Origin: Pseudopyrenochaeta lycopersici
Taxonomy: Eukaryota; Ascomycota; Dothideomycetes; Pleosporales; Pseudopyrenochaetaceae
Assembly: GCA_003313425.1 (NCBI GenBank)
Contig: NHZP01000042.1
Span: 310,001 to 374,000 of the forward strand
Reading direction: 5' to 3'
DNA: 64,000 nt
Part shown: piece after piece, positions 35,207 through 47,520 of the stretch
Position numbering within the stretch: the stretch's first letter is position 1
Layout of the letters: each line of letters starts with the position of its first letter
The notes under the pieces: generated by a model
Seen by the model: the letters and a program-made list of their open reading frames with translations, nothing else
What the model was told of the DNA's origin: nothing
Database searches by the model: none
Program-made: the position numbers and the translations under genes

Positions 35207-36991
35207 ATGGAGGACGCGCTTGCTGCGCTGCAATCCTTGAAGCTTGGAGAACCGTTCTGTTACGCGGATGTTGCAAAAAAAATATGGTGTTAACCGGTCA
35301 ATGCTGTCGCGCCGTCATAGAGGTGTTACTCAGAGCCATGCATCTAAAATCGATAACAGCAAATTACTCAACACTACACAAGAAGCTGAGCTTATAGAGT
35401 ATATTCATAAGCTTTGCAGACGTGGATTACCTCCTTCAAAGCCTATGATTCGAAATTTCGCATCCCAAATCGCTCAAAAGCCAGCAGGCAAAAACTGGGT
35501 TGACCGCTTCGTCGCACGGCATAACATCGAGCTCATATCTCACTGGGCATCCACCCTCGATCGTAACCGCTTCAAAGCTGATTCTGCCTTCAAGTATAGC
35601 CTCTACTTTGAGCTCCTAAAGCAGAAAATTACAGAATATCGTATTGATAGTCGCTATATGTACAATATGGATGAGAAAGGCTTCCTCATTGGTATACTCT
35701 CTAAGAGTAAACGCGTGTTTTCTAGGAGCATGTATGAGTCAGGAAAACTGAGGCACATCATCCAGGATGGTAATCGCGAGTGGATTACTACTATAGCTTG
35801 CATCTGTGCTGATGGTACAGCTCTTTCGCCAGCGCTCATCTACCAGGCTGCCTCTGGTGCCATACAAGATACCTGGTTACAAGATTTTGAGGCTGCACAA
35901 CACGAAGCCTTCTTTACCTCATCATCAAGTGGATGGACAAGCAACGATATTGGCCTAAGCTGGCTCAAACAAGTCTTCAATCGCGAGACTAAAGCTAAGG
36001 CGCGCAGCTCGTGGCGGCTGCTCATCCTCGATGGCCACGGATCTCACGTAACTATGGATTTTATAGATTTTTGCGACAACAACAAGATACTCCTCGCTGT
36101 ACTACCTCCTCATTCAACGCATACGCTTCAGCCGCTCGATGTGTGCCTCTTCGCTCCTCTCGCAGCTGCCTACCGCGATGAACTCGATATCTTTATGCAC
36201 AAAGCTCAAGGATTTACCTCGATTACAAAACGCGATTTCTTCAAGTTATTCTATAGTGCCTGGCACTCAGCGTTCACTAAAACAAGGATTTTGAAGGCGT
36301 TTGAGGTTACAGGGCTCTCACCTTTTGAACCAAACGTTATACTTAAAAGGTTCAATTCTGCAACACCACGCAATGAGCGGCCATCCTCGAGCAGCAGCAG
36401 CTCCTCTGTACTCAGCGCTAGCGATTGGAGAAAGATTGAGCTATTGCTACAGCGTGCTGTTGAGGATATATACGATTCGAAGGCACAGAAGCTTAGCCGA
36501 GCGCTCCACACAATGTCCAAAATACCTTACTTCAACACGAAAATGAGCAGCCTCGAGAGGCCCTCATCAATGAGAAGAAGCGTCGCAAGCGTGGCAAAGC
36601 TCTACTGCTTCAAGCTCCAGAGGAAAACCATGGTGGAGCTGTTTTCTGGTCACCTAAGAAGATTCAAGAAGCTCGTATACGGCAGGAGCAGAAGGACCAT
36701 AAAAATGAGGAGCTCCAGCACCAAAAAAGTGAGGCTATCCAGCTACGAAAGCAACAGAAACTTCTTAAGGCCGAGCAGCTTGAACAGAGGCGATTGATGA
36801 GGGTTACAGCCAAGGAAGAGCGTGAGCATTTGAAGCTTCAGAAAGCTGCCTATCGCGAGGAGCAAAAGGTCGCTCGTGAGCTTCAAAAACAGCTTAATAG
36901 CGACCTCAAATTGTCCAAATTAGGCAAGAGACGAAGCCTCAAGCTTATTGAAGCTTCAGAGGCTGTTGTGGTTGATGAGGATCCTGCTTGA
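35207..36991 (+). pseudogene. pogo/Fot1 transposase with two frameshifts
   Basis: The ATG at 35207 starts MEDALAALQSL. An eight-A run at about 35275-35282 shifts the frame by one, after which the long frame continues to 36797. The DDE core is intact: NMDEKGFLIG, LLILDGHGSHVTMDF and PPHSTHTLQPLDVCLF. A CENP-B-type helix-turn-helix region precedes it (LPPSKPMIRNFA, NWVDRFVARH). Near 36530 a second shift moves the basic coiled-coil tail into another frame, which ends normally at 36991 (EAVVVDEDPA). Only two single-base changes separate it from a complete protein, so the element is young. Confidence 0.9.
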
Positions 36992-37296
36992 GGTTGACGC
37001 AGCTGCTCATGCAAGCTCTCGCTCCGGGCGACCTATTCGACCGCCACAACGACATATTACGTAATATAAGACTGCGCAAATCTTCTATATAGTCGTTAGA
37101 TTGTGACTCTAAAAAATCTCGAAATAATAGCTATTGTTGGTGGCTGTACAGCTTCAATTATTTTGTTGGTTGCATGGTGTTGCGCGTGCATCAGGTGGGG
37201 ACGTGCATCAGGTGGTGGAACACGTTACCGAGGCTCACCTCGTAGCGATCGTCCCCTCGTAACGCACGCATTTCCTCACCAAAATCTGCCAAAATC

Positions 37297-40200
37297 TGTC
37301 AGATTGCCAAATACAAGGAAAGAGCGATAAATAGTAGGATCGATAACTATTTCGATCTACGGAACCTCCGGAAGCAGAGGAGCTATAGAAGAGAGGAACA
37401 GACAGAACACAATCAATTATCATCCCTTCTGACCAAAAACATTCATTAAATTCTGACAATTAAGAGCCTCACTGCCTCGATTACACACCGAAACGATGGC
37501 AACCCTAAGCACAAGGGACGCCACCGTCGTCATAACCGATTACAACAGCTAGACGGCCTAGTACCGCCAGTTTAAGATGAAGTGCGAATCATTGAGGAAC
37601 TGGCCCCTCGTCGACCCGGAAGGTACTGAAGAACCGAAACCGAAGCCAACAGTTCCACGATTACCGAACATTGCCGATTATCAACCTGCAGCGACAGTTT
37701 TGGCGAGGAGCACTACGTCAAGCTCTCGAACGCGCGGAAACACGCAACCAACACAACAAGAGGAGATTCCTTCCGCTACTATTCCAACAAGGATCTCCGA
37801 ACTCTCCCAGAGTGGACAGGAAGCATATAAAGAGGACCGCGATGACTATAAGATACACCTTGAATCGTACAAGCTCTTAGATAAGAAACATCAAGAAGAA
37901 AGGACGAAGTACGAGAAGCTGATCGAGCATATACTAGCCACTGTCTCACCTCATCTGCAACTAAGCTGCTGTGAGTCGGGCAAGTCGGTCCGGGAATGAG
38001 TAACCTCCCTCCGGGAGACGTTAGGTGTTGACCCACAGGAAGAACGAACTAAAGCGCGAGAGAAGTACCACGCTGCACTCAGGCCAATGAGAACCCCAAG
38101 CAATTGGGAAACATGGCTGACCGACTACGATCGAGCAGCAACCCGAGCTGAAACCCTAGAGGTTAGCGAAGCGCTGCAAACAGAAGATGTGAAAAATGAC
38201 TTCCTAGGCGCTGTCTCGAAGGTGGCCCCAACATGGGTAGCTGCCTTCTCCGGTTCTGGATATGACAGAACGACCATTAATAGGAAGAAGATGATGAAAC
38301 TCTTCCGCGACCATATGAGCCTACCCCACCCATTAAAGGGCACGCAGAAGAGCGCTTTCGCTGCGGGAGAAGCATCATACGTCTCTAACGGTGCATCCGT
38401 TCAGGGCACACAAAATGGGGACGCCCTGAGTGTGTCGGAAAGAGCGCCATCTGCCCCCTCACAGGGCGGCCAGGGAAACCCCAGGCAGAAACGAAAACGC
38501 GATGGTCAAATGACCAAATCCAAGCAGTTCCCGATTGGGAATACAACGGCAGCTGGAGATGATTGTCCTGCTTGTGGACAGCGCCACAACTTATTAGACT
38601 GTTACTACGTATATACCGAAAAGGCACCCAAGTGGTTTAAGCCAAATCAAAGTATCACTAAACTGGTACAGTACAAAATTGATAATGATAATGACTTACA
38701 GAGGGCGATACAGGAATCAAGCCCAGGGGCCAAGAAACCGCGCCTTTCCGCCGCATCGCGATCGATTACGCCGCGCATTAAAATATCACAAACACCAGAC
38801 GTATCAACAGATTGACTAGAAGGTCGTGTTATAGCAACTACTGAAGCGGTCATGGCCGCATCAACGTTCAACGCCAGTGGTCGAGAATACCCACTTAAGA
38901 ATGCATTCATCCTTGACTCCGGCTCGACCGCACACATCTGCAATAACATCAACCGAATCGAACACCTTCGCGAGCCGGTAATGGGAGACTGCATTTGGGT
39001 AGGCAATACACGAGTCTGGATTAAAGGCTATGGAACAGTGTACGTCAAAACCCAAGGAGTGGAAAGTAAGCATACTCTAAGGCTTGATAACGTGTTTTGG
39101 TGTCCTGACCTCCTCTGTAACCTGGTGTCATTCAGGCTACTTAGAAGACAGGGGATCTGGTGGGATAATAAACAAGAGCCACCGACACTACGGAGATGGG
39201 ACAACTCAATCATCGCATACCTGACAGAAGCACACGACCAATGGGTACTCGAGCAATCAGATGCAAACGACAGTGCCTTTCACACCCGATTCAACTCTTG
39301 AACCAAGCGGGCGCCACAAAGAGCAAGTGCAGTACTATGGCATAAGCGCCTAGGGCATCCAGGGCCCGCAGTGATCGAACACCTCGTCCAACAATCTGAG
39401 GGGGTGCGCATCAAAGGCGTCACTACAGTCGAGTGCGACGCATGTGGGAGAGCCAAATCAAAGCGCAGGATCCGCAGAGAACCTCGACTGAGCGAAGAAG
39501 GGCCGGGAGAACGAATCGCGATCGACTTTCACGACTACGAAGTCGGAAGCTACTCAAAGGAAAAGAGCCAAATGCTTATCACTGACCGATTCTCGGCATA
39601 TAACTGGGATTTCTACTTCACCGACAACAGACCAGCACGATCTATTATTCGATTACTGGATAATTTTACTTGCTTCCTATATACGCAGTTCAATATTTCT
39701 GTAAAAGTTATTGAGACGGACAACGAGATAGTGACCGTCAAGCCAGAAGTTAAGAGATGGTGCACGTCCAAAGGCATAAAGGTCGAGCCTTCTGCTCCTG
39801 ATACCCAATCACAGAATGGCGGAGGAGAACGCTCAGGGGGTGTGATAAAAGAAAAGGCACGTACGATACGGCTGGATGCTAACCTTCCCTGGGAACTATG
39901 GCCAGAAATCACAAGAGCGGCAGTATACCTATACAATAGAACGCCGAACTACTCAAACCGCTGGAAAAGCCCATACGAGGTATTCTTCACAAGGGTTGCT
40001 GCTATGAATGGTATCGTCACTGGACCACGGAAACCAAACCAAGCTCATCTTAAAGCATATGGCTGCAAGGCATTTGCAATGACCGACGATACCCACCGAG
40101 GAAAGTCGCGACTGCAACGCTTGGATCCAAAAGCCTGGATTGGCTATCTTATTGGCTATCAATCTACAAACATCTACCGAGTTTGGATCCCGTCACTAGC

Positions 40201-42471
40201 TAAAGTTATCAACACAAGAGACGTAGTCTTCGACGAAAGCGTAGTGTTTAGTGGCAAAACGGAAGACCTCATGGATAACCTTATGCACAACACCCTGCAG
40301 GAGATTGCAACGTGGGTGAAAACGATTGAACTGCCTACACCACCGCGACAGGAACAGCCTGAGACTGGGTCGTTCTACGAAGACGATACAATAATGGGAG
40401 AGAGTTCAAGTCCACAAGGTCAAAAGTCAAGAGGTTGCCGAAGTAGAAAAGCGATGGACTCATACCCAACGCCGCCAGACACTCCGCCACCTGTAGCTCT
40501 CCTTAGCCAGGCGTGGACTGACGAACTTGAAGCTAATAGCATGACGACACAGGGCACGTCAAAAACAGAACCATGGGCAGCAGCATTTATGGCCGGCACT
40601 CAAGCAGGGCACGTAGGGGAACACGAAGGCAAGCTCATTGACAAGGCACAGCTGAAGAGAATGCTGGCAAAGGGGGTGAAGCCTCACCGAAACCAATTGC
40701 CACCTCTGCCGACGACTTACTCAAAGCTTGAAGATCATCCTCTGTACGAAATGTTCAAGGAAGCAGAACGAGAACACCTAAGGAGCCATGAACAAATGAA
40801 GTCCTGGGCTGAAGTGCCAATCACTCCCATCAAACGGAAAGGTCACCAAATATTAGACTGCATGTGGGTGTATACTTACAAATTGGACAAACACCATCGC
40901 CTTATTAAATGCAAAGCACGACTGGTCGTTCGCGGCGATCAGCAACGAAACATCACGTCACAAGACACATACGCAGCCACTTTAGCCAGCAGGTCTTTTC
41001 GAATGCTCATGGCAATCGCTGCCAAGTTCAACCTTGAACTCAAACAGTACGACGTTACTAACGCATTCGTGCATGCAACCATAGATAGAGAAATCTACAT
41101 GAGAATGCCACGAGGATACCAGAAGCCGGGAACGATCCTTAAGCTTGAAAAGGCACTTTACGGTCTTCGAATTTCACCGCTCCTATGGCAGAAAGAATTC
41201 GTCTCAACCCTCGCCAAACTAGGCTTCAAACAAGTGCCACATGAGGCCTGCTGCATGATCAAGGATGGCATTATCATCTTCTTTTACGTCGATGACATTA
41301 TCTTAGCCTATCACCAGAAGAAGGAGGTAGAAGCTCAACAAGCTATCAAGGCTCTTCAAGAAAGATACACCTTCACAGGTGGAGAAGACCTGCAATGGTT
41401 CCTTGGCGTTGAAGTTATCAGAGACCGAGAACAACGATTAATTCAACTCTCCCAGTTGGCCTATGCCGACAAAATTAGCAGACTTGCAGATAGGAAAGAT
41501 GTCCGACATGATACCCCAATGGCAAGCGTTGAACTCCAGCCACGCGAGGGATTAGCATCACCTTCAGAAGTCAACAAATACCAGCGTAAGATTGGTTCCT
41601 TACTATTTGCCGCCGTTACAACACGACCAGATATAGTCTTCGCAACATCGCGCCTTGCACGCTTCCTCGTCAACCCTGGCACGGAGCATCAGGAGGCTGC
41701 TGACAGAGTCCTGCTCTACCTTGCAGCGACAAAATCAAGAGCACTCCAATTGGGAGGAGGCGACAAGCTTGAAGTAGCCAGCGACGCATCATTTGCCGAT
41801 AATACAGTCGATAGAAAGAGTTCGCAAGGTTATGTGATTAAGCTATTCGGTGGTCTTGTTACCTGGAGAGCAAGTAAACAGGACACGGTCACTACCTCAA
41901 CGACTGAAGCAGAACTGCTCGCACTCTCCCAAGTAGCAAAGGAAGCTATCTTTACCTCGCGACTTCTCAAGGAGCTCCAGGTATCATTGCCGGAGTCGAC
42001 TATTACAATTCAATGCGACAATACACAGACAATTCGACTTGTTACGGAAGAGATTGCAAAACTTCAAACCAAACTTCGACATGTAGACATCCACAACCAC
42101 TGGCTACGACAAGAAGTATTGCTGGGACGAATTCAAGTTAAATACGTAGCGTCCTCGCAAATGCTAGCAGACGGACTTACCAAAGCGCTGCCCTCAAACA
42201 AATGGGAGAACTTTCTTAATCAATTAGGACTGGTAAACAAGAAACCGGTCTTAGCAAAAGAGTTAAAACTCGAAGACATACAGACTCAAACAGAGGATCT
42301 GACAATCGCATAAGATATAGGTTTGTGGCAGCTTAGAAGATCACTCTAAGCTGAGGGAGTGTGTCAGATTGTCAAATACAAGGAAAGAACGATAAATAGT
42401 AGGACCGATAACTATTGCGATCTACGGAACCTCCGGAAGCAGAGGAGCTATAGAAAAAAGGAACAGACAGA
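37297..42471 (+). mobile_element. Copia-type LTR retrotransposon, 3' LTR truncated
   Basis: The 5' LTR spans 37297-37459 (163 bp, TGTCAG..CTGACA). The 3' LTR starts at 42362 after a purine-rich tract (GCTGAGGGAG) and matches the 5' LTR closely, but stops after 110 bp at the edge of the inverted duplication. The internal order protease, integrase, reverse transcriptase, RNase H identifies Copia (Pseudoviridae-like). The LTRs differ at only a few positions, so insertion was recent. The downstream target duplication is lost. Confidence 0.93.
37577..42313 (+). pseudogene. Copia Gag-Pol polyprotein with three in-frame TGA codons
   Basis: One continuous frame from ATG 37577 to the stop before 42313, interrupted only by TGA at 37997-37999, 38813-38815 and 39299-39301. 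Gag carries a zinc knuckle (CPACGQRHNLLDC). Protease: FILDSGSTAHIC. Pre-integrase: WHKRLGHPGP. Integrase: catalytic residues in AIDFHDY, IETDNEI and GGGERSGGVIKEKA. Reverse transcriptase: FFYVDDIILAY. RNase H: VASDASFAD and TSTTEAELLAL. About 1580 codons in all. All three lesions are TGA, consistent with transition mutation. The downstream 980-codon pol frame is undamaged. Confidence 0.93.
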
Positions 42472-45400
42472 GCTACTTGGTCACAAAGATTCGATAGTGC
42501 AAGAAATTCACGAGGTAACGGGAATCGGCGTTCGAGCCCTTCAAGGAGGCTCTTTGTCTCAGTTCAGCGTTGATGAGCGAATGTCATGGTCTGCAAGACG
42601 CAAGACAAAACGTGAAGAAGACTCAGCATACTCTCTACTAGGCATTTTTGACATCCATATGCCGCTCATCTATGGTGAAGGAAGAGAGAAGGCGTTCAAA
42701 CGGCTCCGGGAAGAGATCGACAAGGCCTTAAAGGGTAGGCCGTTCTCTCATGTTACTACCATTCTTTATGAAGAGTACAGATGTCATTGACTGATAGGAA
42801 GTTATTGACTGGGAATAGGCACTAAAAGCGAGGAATTTTTAATCCCCTTCAGTCTCTCCGATGTTTCTGAAATCGAACACTTTGTGGCAAGGGAGGAAGA
42901 GCTCTCTGAAATGCACGCGGCGCTTTGCGGCAACAGCAGCCGTCGCACTGTTGTTCTTCACGGGTTAGGAGGCATTGGCAAGACTCAGCTTACTGTTGCG
43001 TACGCGAAGCAGCACAAGGACAACTACTCAGCTATATTCTGGCTAAATATCAAGGACGAGGATTCTTTGAAGCAGAGCTTTGCCAAGGTAGCGAAGCAAA
43101 TATTACGGGAACATCCTTCGGCCAGCCAGCTAAATGGTGTGGATATAAAAAGAAACCTCGACGAGGTGATTGATGCTGTCAAGGCGTGGTTAAGTTTCCG
43201 TGACAATACGCGATGGCTGATGATATACGACAACTACGACAACCCTAAAATACCTGGTAACACAGATTCCACTGCAGTGGATATCCGTAAATTTCTCCCC
43301 GAATCATATCAAGGTTCGGTCATTGTCACAACGCGGTTGTCACAAGTCAAAATCGGTCATCCTATCCGAATCATGAAGCTGGAGAATATGCGCGATAGTC
43401 TCGAGATTTTATCAAACGCCTCGGGACAAGAAGCATTAATAAACGGTAAGGGCCTCATAGATTTGCGGGTACAGCTCTGACTTCAATGCTAGATCCCGAC
43501 GCTGTAAGGCTTGCCGGAGAGCTAGATGGACTGCCCCTTGCCTTAGCTACAGCTGGAGCATACCTTGATCAAGCAGCGATAAGTTTCTCCGATTACCTTC
43601 GCCTATACAACGCGTCATGGGCGAAGCTCCAGAAGATAAGTCCTAAGCTAAGCTCGTACGAAGACGAAACACTTTATTCTACATGGCAGCTTTCATTCGA
43701 CCGTGTCAAACAACAGAACGAACTTTCAGCCAAGCTTCTTTGCCTTTGGGCATTCTTTGATAATCAGGATATCTGGTTCGAGCTTCTTCATGAAGGTCAC
43801 TTGGGCGGGCCGGAATGGTTTTCCAAGTTGACTGAAGATGAACTTAGCTTCAATGAGGCCATAAGAGTGCTGTGCAGCCATGGATTAATAGAGGTGGATG
43901 CATCGTCCAAAGGGTATGGCATAGAATCAAGGGGATACAGCATGCATGGCTGCGTTCATTCCTGGACAATACACGTCTTAAATCGCGAATGGGACGTCAA
44001 TGCCGCTGCATTGGCCCTTCGCTGTGTTGGTTCACATGTCCCCAAAGAAACGGAACGAGAATATTGGATAACGCGACGACGACTTATTCGGCATGCCCAT
44101 AGATGCCGATCCCTTTTGGCCAACGACAAGGTTAAGGAACATGGGAGTATATCAACACTGCATTCAATACACTCTCTTGGACTTCTGTTCGTGAGTCAGG
44201 GAAAGCTAGCTGAGGCTGAGGAAATGTACCAACACGCGCTACAAGGAAGGGAAAAGATACTCGGCCCAGAACACATATCAACACTAGAGACGATCAACAA
44301 CTTAGGCATCCTCTACAAAAATCAGGGAAGGTTAGATGAGGCAGAGAAGATGTACGAGCGTGCACTACAGGGAAGGGAAAAGGCACTCGGCCCAGAACAC
44401 ATATCAACACTAGACACGGTCAACAACTTAGGCATTCTCTACAAGAATCAAGGAAGGTTAGATGAGGCAGAGAAGATGTATGAGCGTGCACTACAGGGAA
44501 GGGAAAAGGCATTAGGTAGAGAGCACACATTAACGCTACTTACAGCCAACAACTTAGGCATCCTCTACAAAAAACAGGGGAGGTTAGATAAGGCAGAAAA
44601 AATGTACGAGCGTGCACTACAGGGAAGGGAAAAGGCACTCGGCCCAGAACACATATCAACACTAGAGACGATCAACAACTTAGGCATCCTCTACAAAAAT
44701 CAGGGAAGGTTAGATGAGGCAGAGAAGATGTACGAGCGTGCACTACAGGGAAGGGAAAAGGCACTCGGTCCAGAACACATATCAACACTAGACACGGTCA
44801 ACAACTTAGGCATTCTCTACAAGAATCAAGGAAGGTTAGATGAGGCAGAGAAGATGTACGAGCGTGCACTACAAGGAAATGAAAAGGCACTCGGTCCAGA
44901 GCATATATCAACACTAGATACGGTCAGTAGCTTGGGCACTCTCTACAAGAGTCAAGGGAGGCTGGACGAGGCAGAAAAGATGTACGAGCGGGCATTGCAA
45001 GGTAAGGAAACGATATTTGGTCCAGAGCATGCATCAACACTAGAAACGGTCAACAGTATAGGAGGTCTCTACAAGAATCAGGGAAAGCTAGACGAGGCAG
45101 AGAAGATGTACATGCGTGCACTGCAAGGATATGAGGTGGTACTCGGTCTAGAGCACATATCAACACTAGATACGGTTAACAGCTTGGGTACTCTCTACAA
45201 GAATCAGGGAAAGTTGACCGATGCAGAACAGATGCACCAGCGTGCACTGCGAGGGTACGAAACGGCACTTGGTCTAGGACATGTATCAACACTCTCCACG
45301 ATCGGCAACTTAGGCCTTCTCTACGCAGATCAGGGCAAGTTGGACCTGGCGGAACAGATGTATCAGCGCGCACTAAAAGGATACGAAACTACACTTGGTC

Positions 45401-45600
45401 CTAAGCGTATTGCCACTTACGTACCAGCCTTGTATACGCTATATAACTTGGGCAACCTCTATAAGACTCAAAGAAATCTGGATCTTGCGGAGAGGGTGTA
45501 TTCGCGAGCTTTGGACGGATTTCGGGCTGTTTTTGGGGCAGACCACCAGACATTTCGTGACCTTGCTCGGGTACTTTCGTCACTTAGAAGGGACGCATGA
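42470..45600 (+). pseudogene. HET/NB-ARC/TPR NLR, 5'-truncated copy
   Basis: Identical to the right-hand NLR from residue 161 on. Exons are 42470-42734, 42819-43445 and 43493-45600. The first 160 residues of the HET domain (motifs AILSHTW and WVDTCCID) are missing and replaced by Copia LTR. The frame stays open back through the LTR to 42359, but no ATG lies in frame there; the first in-frame ATG is in RMSWSARRK. NB-ARC and all eleven TPR units are intact. If the LTR supplies transcription, a shortened NLR could be made; otherwise the copy is silent. Confidence 0.9.
44143..45500 (+). repeat. Eleven TPR-coding 126 bp units (left copy)
   Basis: Units of 42 codons (126 bp). Units 1-2 and 4-5 are almost the same DNA, with identical runs such as GAGGCAGAGAAGATGTACGA. 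The last three units are more diverged. The same array is at 59802-61159 on the other arm. Confidence 0.85.
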
Positions 45601-45900
45601 GAGGGATTCCCCATATCATTGAAAGGCAGTCGATCAGATAAAGTGGTTGGGCCGCTTGCTAGCTTCATTAATCCATACACACACACACATACCAACACCA
45701 TCAGCATTGTCAAATATCGGCTACTTTCCCAGCTCCTACAGCGCATCGTCCGAAGGAATCAGGCGGATCACAAATGATCATCAGCCAGGTCGAACTCTCC
45801 CTTCTCATTAACCTGTTATTCCTCCGTCCTAGCTCGCCCGTTCCTAGAGAGATTACGAAGTCCGGCTTTTTGACGGTCAGCTGACCCAAGTTTGGAATAA
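45601..45900. other. Convergent intergenic spacer (left arm)
   Basis: 300 bp between the NLR 3' end and the HET-NACHT relic, with a short AC microsatellite at about 45675-45688. Mirror copy at 59402-59701. Confidence 0.5.
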
Positions 45901-46634
45901 TTACAGGAGCGACACAGAGGCAGCTGATTCCGCTCTCCACATATTACACGTACCACCACCATAATACTCACTCGGAAACCCTAGAGAGATGAGACCGTAC
46001 ATGTCCCGTTTCAATGTGGCAGACATGAGTGCAAGCGACTGAGAGAACATGCCGTAGTGAGTCTTGCTTTGGGATGGCAGAACTGTAGCCCGCGCCTCGT
46101 CGCTCAAGTAGTCCTTAGCCGATTGGTGGATGAGGTAGACCTGGTCATCTCGGATGGTGAGGAACGAGCCACACATGGCCACAATCTTTCTTACTTTACC
46201 CGTTAGTGCCCCAACCTGTCCAGCCAGTCCACACAAGCTGCCCATCTCGGCCAAGTAAAGTGGCCGGTATGCGATCGTTGCCGTAGAAAGCAGGAGCCGG
46301 GTGTCTCTGTCGCAGTGGACACTGAAACATCCGACAGGAATACGTAGCATTTGGTCGCATCTCTATACCAACGAAACATCGAGTTGATCGCTTTCGAGCG
46401 CTCACGAAGGTTCCATTTATCGATGCAACATGTGTCGATCCAAAAGTACTGCAGCTGATCCTGGGCCACCTGCTCAGCGCAGAACTCAATCTTTCGATAA
46501 CCGCCCCTCTCTGTGTAGGTGCCATTTTGCAGATCTTCAAAGAGAACCTCGTCATCTCCCCATCTGTGTGAAAGAATAGCATATGGCGGAATGCTCTTCC
46601 CATAAACGGGAATAGAAACAACGAACACGGCCAA
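45901..46634 (-). pseudogene. HET-NACHT NLR relic with internal deletion (left)
   Basis: The 46634-46280 part reads a HET N-terminus: PPYAILSHRWGDDEVLF, FWIDTCCIDKWN, AINSMFRWYRDATKCYVF. Then, in another frame (46350-45901), comes the region that follows the NACHT domain in HET-E/HNWD-type NLRs: IAYRPLYLAEMGSLCGL, VAMCGSFLTIRDDQVYLIHQ, SAKDYLSDEA. The rest of HET, the whole NACHT ATPase and any C-terminal repeats are gone, and the junction shifts frame. It is a second, independent NLR family member reduced to a scar. Transcription would converge with the NLR upstream. Confidence 0.85.
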
Positions 46635-46686
46635 CCTCCTGAAGTGCAGGCATCAATTGTAGACCAGTACCTACGGCCAGAGGCGG

Positions 46687-46950
46687 ATGAACAGCAAAGC
46701 AGCAGCAGCTCTCAAAGTAGATCTAGCTGCTTTACAAGTCATGTACATTGATTCCACTATTAGGAACAATACCTTTACAATCGGGAAGTCTAGGTCTGTT
46801 CCAAATATTACTATTTATGTTATAGCAAGTCCAGGTGGAAACAAAAAGTCTGTAGCAAGTGGAGATGAAGACAAGGGTAATGTCCAAAGCGAAGGGCCTC
46901 CAGCTCGATTAACACGATTAAGAAAAAGAGCTCGAACGGGCGGATCGTGA
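46687..46950 (+). CDS. Small ORF, unknown (left arm)
   Basis: 87 codons, ATG start, ending in a basic tail (RLTRLRKRARTGGS) that could be a nuclear signal. No recognised domain. It lies head-to-head with the HET-NACHT relic. It may be a chance frame or a gene remnant. Confidence 0.25.
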   Translation: MNSKAAAALKVDLAALQVMYIDSTIRNNTFTIGKSRSVPNITIYVIASPGGNKKSVASGDEDKGNVQSEGPPARLTRLRKRARTGGS

Positions 46951-47155
46951 GACTATGAATAGAGATTTAGACCCATCATAATACAGACTCAGACCTATCC
47001 CTTTTTATGTGAAATTGCTACTTTTGTCTTTTATGGAGAGCGTCTTGGGGAGGGGTGCGAAGCCCACTAATAAAATGGTGGCATTTGGCTCCGAAACAGT
47101 GGTAGATGGGGAATTATTTCGCCAAGTAGTGGTAAGGCGGTCTTTTGCCGAATCA

Positions 47156-47200
47156 CAAACGGTGATGTGATGCGATAGCTCATCACTGTTTGTGATGAGC
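47156..47200. repeat. Nested hairpins (left arm)
   Basis: A perfect 9 bp stem, GCTCATCAC (47178-47186) and GTGATGAGC (47192-47200), with a 5 base loop. It overlaps a wider pair, CACAAACGGTGATG and CATCACTGTTTGTG, with one mismatch, so two alternative foldings exist. Mirror copy at 58102-58146. Confidence 0.75.
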
Positions 47201-47271
47201 CGCTCCCAAAACACACCCTTAGCTATCAACCCGTATATATATAGGTCTCTAGCTTGTAGGCAGAACAATCA

Positions 47272-47520
47272 TCACTTCTTCTTCCTATTCTCAACAGTGT
47301 TGTAGTACTTATGCAAGCTTGGACTTATAAGAACTGGATTCACATTGCATCTCTCAACTGCAAGTTGAAGCCAGCTCTCATCCCTAAAAATTGCTCCCCA
47401 AAGCAAGTTATGAGACTGTTGGGCTGTTGTGCGCTTAAACTTAAATATTTCAGCCGCTTTTGAAGCTGAAAATGCTGGGAGATACGATGTGATAGAGTCC
47501 CAAATCTCCTGAACGTGCAT
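47272..47520 (-). CDS. F-box-like small protein (left arm)
   Basis: 82 codons from ATG 47520. The pattern IWDSITSYLPAFSASKAAEI, then NLLWGAIFRDESWLQLA and NPVLISPSLHKYY, resembles short fungal F-box-like proteins (helix, hydrophobic, W..IF.D..W), which recruit substrates to SCF ubiquitin ligases. It is very short and ends in a lysine-rich tail. A TATA-like TATATATC lies about 50 bases upstream. Family assignment is tentative. Confidence 0.5.
   Translation of the reverse strand: MHVQEIWDSITSYLPAFSASKAAEIFKFKRTTAQQSHNLLWGAIFRDESWLQLAVERCNVNPVLISPSLHKYYNTVENRKKK

Larger units (their letters stand above)
35075..37225 (+). mobile_element. pogo/Fot1-type Tc1-mariner transposon
   Basis: A 2151 bp element flanked by TA on both sides. 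The terminal inverted repeats start ACGTGTTCCACCACCTGATG and the right end is its reverse complement. Inside the ends are 17 bp units (CACCTGATGCACGTCCC): four on the left, about two on the right. The internal gene is a pogo/Fot1 transposase. Confidence 0.93.
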
